From: Mucilaginibacter sp. JRF
GTDB lineage: Bacteria; Bacteroidota; Bacteroidia; Sphingobacteriales; Sphingobacteriaceae
Assembly: GCF_015223065.1 (NCBI RefSeq)
Contig: NZ_JADFBY010000008.1
Location: 62,001 to 126,000 of the forward strand
DNA: 64,000 nt
Direction of reading: 5' to 3'
The notes under the pieces were generated by a model. It saw nothing but the letters and a program-made list of their open reading frames with translations. It had not been told where the DNA came from and did no database searches. The position numbers and the translations under genes are program-made. Shown in pieces: positions 61,481 to 64,000 of the stretch; the stretch's first letter is position 1, and each line of letters opens with the position of its first letter.

Positions 61481-62485
61481 TTATTGGATGATCTTCAATG
61501 CCCCGTTTATCACATGTAATACACCGTTACCGGTCAAAACATCCTGCTTTACTACCTGTATTTCATTGATATTACCAATACCGCGCAAGGTTATTCCATT
61601 AAAACTTCCGGGTGAGTTTACATCAGGCGTAAGGGTTATATCTACCAGGTTATCATCAAGCATAGCCTGGCGACTGGTGTTGGTTGAACCTGTGCTTAAT
61701 ACATAATCATTAATGAAACGCCTGTCGCGCAAAATGTGATAGTTAACCAACTCCCTTAAAACAGCCGGATCAGTTTGGCTAACCTGTTGTACCGATTGAT
61801 AACCTATGGAGCGCATGGCGGTATTATCGGGCGCGAAAATGGTGTATGGGCCGGTACCATTAATAGTTGCCAACACCCCTGATGTTTTAAGCGCCTGGGT
61901 AAACAGTGTTACATTGCTTTCGGCTGATATAGCATCGCCCAATTTATCGTGCAGGTAAGGAGTAAGCACCCGGTTAATAACCTGTATAATACCGTTTGAT
62001 GTAGGCAGATTTTGCGCTACAACTCTGGCGCCATTTAAGGTTAATACAGTATCGCCGTTTTTTACCCAGTGGGTAGCAAACATCTTCCCTCCGCGCGAGC
62101 GTAGTTCCTGGTTAAACAGGAAAGGCAATTTGTTCAACTCATAGCTACCATCAAAAACATGGTAGCGCACCATAGGAGCAATTACAGATGGGCTTGCCGA
62201 TAGTACAGCCGTTGCATCGTTATATCCGGCGGTGATAAAAGCCGCGTCAGACGGGGCCATGATGGTGTATGGACCCGCACCCTGCTGCAATTCTTTATCA
62301 AGTGTACTTAACCTTAAGGCTGCGCTAAATGATGCCAGGTTAAAGTTATCGGCAATTACCAGGTTAATTTTATTATTATCGATAGCTGCGACGCTATCAT
62401 CTTTTTTGCATGATATAAATGATGTTACAGCAAGCAACACCATCAACCACGTGGTTATTTGTTTTTTAGTTTTTAGTTGCTTCAT
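61481..62485 (-). CDS. Fasciclin (FAS1)-domain lipoprotein, 334 aa
   Basis: A lipoprotein (lipobox FISC, then KKDDS) with two FAS1 domains, about residues 40-180 and 185-330. FAS1 signatures: GPYTIMAPSDAAFITAGY and NGIIQVINRVLTPY in domain one; GPYTIFAPDNTAMRSIGY and NGVLHVINGALKIIQ in domain two. FAS1 domains mediate adhesion and polymer binding at the surface. It lies 31 bases before the Oar-like receptor and 4 bases after another FAS1 gene, so all are one operon. Confidence 0.88.
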   Translation of the reverse strand: MKQLKTKKQITTWLMVLLAVTSFISCKKDDSVAAIDNNKINLVIADNFNLASFSAALRLSTLDKELQQGAGPYTIMAPSDAAFITAGYNDATAVLSASPSVIAPMVRYHVFDGSYELNKLPFLFNQELRSRGGKMFATHWVKNGDTVLTLNGARVVAQNLPTSNGIIQVINRVLTPYLHDKLGDAISAESNVTLFTQALKTSGVLATINGTGPYTIFAPDNTAMRSIGYQSVQQVSQTDPAVLRELVNYHILRDRRFINDYVLSTGSTNTSRQAMLDDNLVDITLTPDVNSPGSFNGITLRGIGNINEIQVVKQDVLTGNGVLHVINGALKIIQ

Positions 62486-62489
62486 CTGT

Positions 62490-63764
62490 TTATTTCATTT
62501 TAAAATCCTTCGGAATAAGTAGCCTGTCAACCACATGTATTGGCCCCGTTAGTGTATTAATGGTTTCTAAAATGGTGGCCGGCGCCGCGGTTGAGCCCTT
62601 AACCTGCATCTGTACCTGGCCACTTCCGTTTTTACTGAATGTGTACGGCATATGATAGTTTACATAGCCCGGATAGTAATTGATGAGGTAATTGCCAAGC
62701 AAGTCATCCCGCAAATCGTTAGCATAAAATGTGGTAGGCCTGCCTCCCGGCGCTTTGCCCTGGTTGGTATAAGGCTGATTTTCTCGCCCAAACTCCCAAT
62801 GATAGTTTAAAACGGTATCGCTTGGAAAACCGGCATCAGTAGTAGAGCCGATATTCCAGTCAAATATCATTGGCGTAGCACGCTTATTCCATTCCAGTAC
62901 TTCTTCAACGCTGTTAAAACCGGCAGCTTTAAATGCATCGTTAGTTGGAGCGAACAACATTTGAAAAGATACCACCTGACCCGGCACAAGATTTAGTATG
63001 TTAGGATAATATTTACGGTTGTAATCATCGCCCGGCTCAAAACCATAATTCTCCATATACAGGGCGTTATATACTTTGTTGTGCTCCTCATCTGCCCTGC
63101 GCTGAACTTCAACAAACATGCTGAAACGCGCATCGGCCTCAAGCACCCCCATAAAGCCCCTGGTTGGTATAGCTATCATCCTGTCAATTTGGAATACATA
63201 GCCGTTGGTAGCTTCCGCACCCGAGTTGGCATCGCCTGATATCAAACCATTGATCATTAGTTTATCATTATCTATACCTAAGTAATGACGATAGTGGTAA
63301 GGGGTGTTAGGAACACTTACTCCATCCTGAACGCTAAGATCAGCTCGTGTATGTAATGACATTCCCTCGAAATTGCTGTTACGTAACAGCAGATCAGCTT
63401 TTGTGACCTTGTTGCTTATTGTGTAAAAAGCCACCAGGCTGTCAACATCATTAACGGCCATATTGCTGATGGCCGCCGCGGTATAACCCGCACCCTGCAT
63501 AGCAGCGTCCGACGGTGCCAATACCGTATATTGCATCCCGGTTTTTAGCGCATCGGCAATAGTACTGCGCTGCCATGCCGCGTAAAAAATTTTTGATGGC
63601 GATTCGCTTAACACCGCGTTAAGATCTTTATTCACACCTGTATTATAGGGTATCTTCTCCCCTTCGGCCGGGGGCATAAATTCTGTTTTCTGGCATCCCG
63701 AAAACAACAGTGCAAGTATTGCTATAGGCAGGATGCGCTTTATAAATGTGTTCATGTGTTTCAT
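62490..63764 (-). CDS. Fasciclin (FAS1)-domain lipoprotein, 424 aa
   Basis: A lipoprotein (lipobox FSGC, then QKTEFMPP) with a clear first FAS1 domain (about 40-200; QYTVLAPSDAAMQGAGY) and a more divergent second one (about 205-420; FQMLFAPTNDAFKAAGFNSVEEVLEWN, GPIHVVDRLLIPKDF). The second domain has long insertions rich in Tyr, Asn and Asp. It begins 11 bases after the truncated upstream gene and ends 4 bases before the second FAS1 gene. Together they look like accessory surface-binding subunits of the Oar-like receptor system. Confidence 0.83.
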   Translation of the reverse strand: MKHMNTFIKRILPIAILALLFSGCQKTEFMPPAEGEKIPYNTGVNKDLNAVLSESPSKIFYAAWQRSTIADALKTGMQYTVLAPSDAAMQGAGYTAAAISNMAVNDVDSLVAFYTISNKVTKADLLLRNSNFEGMSLHTRADLSVQDGVSVPNTPYHYRHYLGIDNDKLMINGLISGDANSGAEATNGYVFQIDRMIAIPTRGFMGVLEADARFSMFVEVQRRADEEHNKVYNALYMENYGFEPGDDYNRKYYPNILNLVPGQVVSFQMLFAPTNDAFKAAGFNSVEEVLEWNKRATPMIFDWNIGSTTDAGFPSDTVLNYHWEFGRENQPYTNQGKAPGGRPTTFYANDLRDDLLGNYLINYYPGYVNYHMPYTFSKNGSGQVQMQVKGSTAAPATILETINTLTGPIHVVDRLLIPKDFKMK

Positions 63765-63775
63765 TTATTTATACT

Positions 63776-64000
63776 TTACTGGTTTAAGGCCTGCTGAGGT
63801 GTCAATAATAAGGCCGGCAGATCATGCACCAAACCATTTTCGCACCGGTGATCAAAACCTGCAATAGCCGGTAGTGGTGCACGCGGATAATAGCTTGATA
63901 TCACTGTAGCACCCCATTGCCCTCCAGGGTCCATTACGTCAAATTGCGGGTATGACAGCCATCTGTCCTCATACATCTCTACTGTGTTAAACCTTAAAAA
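63776..64000 (-). CDS. C-terminal end of an unidentified gene, cut by window edge
   Basis: The frame is open to base 64000, and reads FLRFNTVEMYEDRWLSYPQFD and on to a stop at 63776, at least 74 residues. It is the 3' end of a longer gene, not a short gene starting at the internal ATG at 63976. I cannot identify the family from this tail; a SusD/RagB-like protein is possible from its place upstream of surface lipoproteins, but the ending (LTPQQALNQ) is not diagnostic. It is separated from the FAS1 gene by 11 bases. Confidence 0.5.
   Translation of the reverse strand, partial: FLRFNTVEMYEDRWLSYPQFDVMDPGGQWGATVISSYYPRAPLPAIAGFDHRCENGLVHDLPALLLTPQQALNQ

Overview
The window looks like chromosome from a Sphingobacteriaceae bacterium (phylum Bacteroidota), most like Mucilaginibacter or Pedobacter. 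Lipoproteins whose processed Cys is followed by Lys and acidic residues, HmuY and FAS1 lipoproteins, carboxypeptidase-regulatory-domain TonB receptors, a Bacteroidota-type LptD and TAnnTTTG promoter elements all point there. No rRNA, tRNA, CRISPR array, transposase or prophage gene was seen. Genus placement is inference.

Layout. 1-13.07 kb (all minus): RNase R (cut by the edge), a fused Dpp/Opp-type ATPase coupled to a DnaQ-fold exonuclease, PBP1C, a 40-residue membrane protein, an NlpC/P60 lipoprotein, an acyltransferase E2, CinA and LptD. 13.1-15.9 kb (plus): tandem cell-wall amidases and an MCE/MlaD protein. 15.9-19.6 kb: a kelch lipoprotein and a UPF1-like helicase.

19.6-32.7 kb is a heme-acquisition island and the most interesting part. 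A leftward cluster encodes a TonB receptor (HmuR-like), five different HmuY-like lipoproteins, an S41 protease without a visible PDZ domain, a heme oxygenase and a Fur-family protein reduced to its DNA-binding half. A rightward operon encodes the heme ABC importer HmuTUV, and an AraC regulator gene converges on it. The 341-bp divergent promoter region holds three 21-bp-spaced direct repeats of AraC-site geometry, a 10-1-10 palindrome repeated almost exactly in front of the AraC gene, and two more inverted repeats. The expected route is HmuY capture, HmuR uptake, HmuTUV import and ring opening by the oxygenase.

32.9-43.3 kb: a small Fe-S/GNAT/OsmC operon, an alginate-export-type porin, a CPA1 antiporter, a GH2 glycosidase, topoisomerase III, an SGNH hydrolase and an OmpA-domain protein. 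43.4-55.3 kb: a DUF3863-like secreted protein, a BamA-type barrel, then an AraC-controlled sugar cluster: a 1189-residue ThuA/dehydrogenase/HEAT/LamG/azurin fusion, a second ThuA lipoprotein, a Gfo/Idh/MocA oxidoreductase, a ketose 3-epimerase-like enzyme and an MFS transporter. 55.4-64 kb (minus): two small hypothetical genes with hairpins, then an IPT/NHL lipoprotein, a large GC-rich Oar-like TonB receptor, two FAS1 lipoproteins and a gene cut by the right edge.

Only one gap exceeds 300 bases (28569-28909, the heme promoter region); its elements are listed individually.
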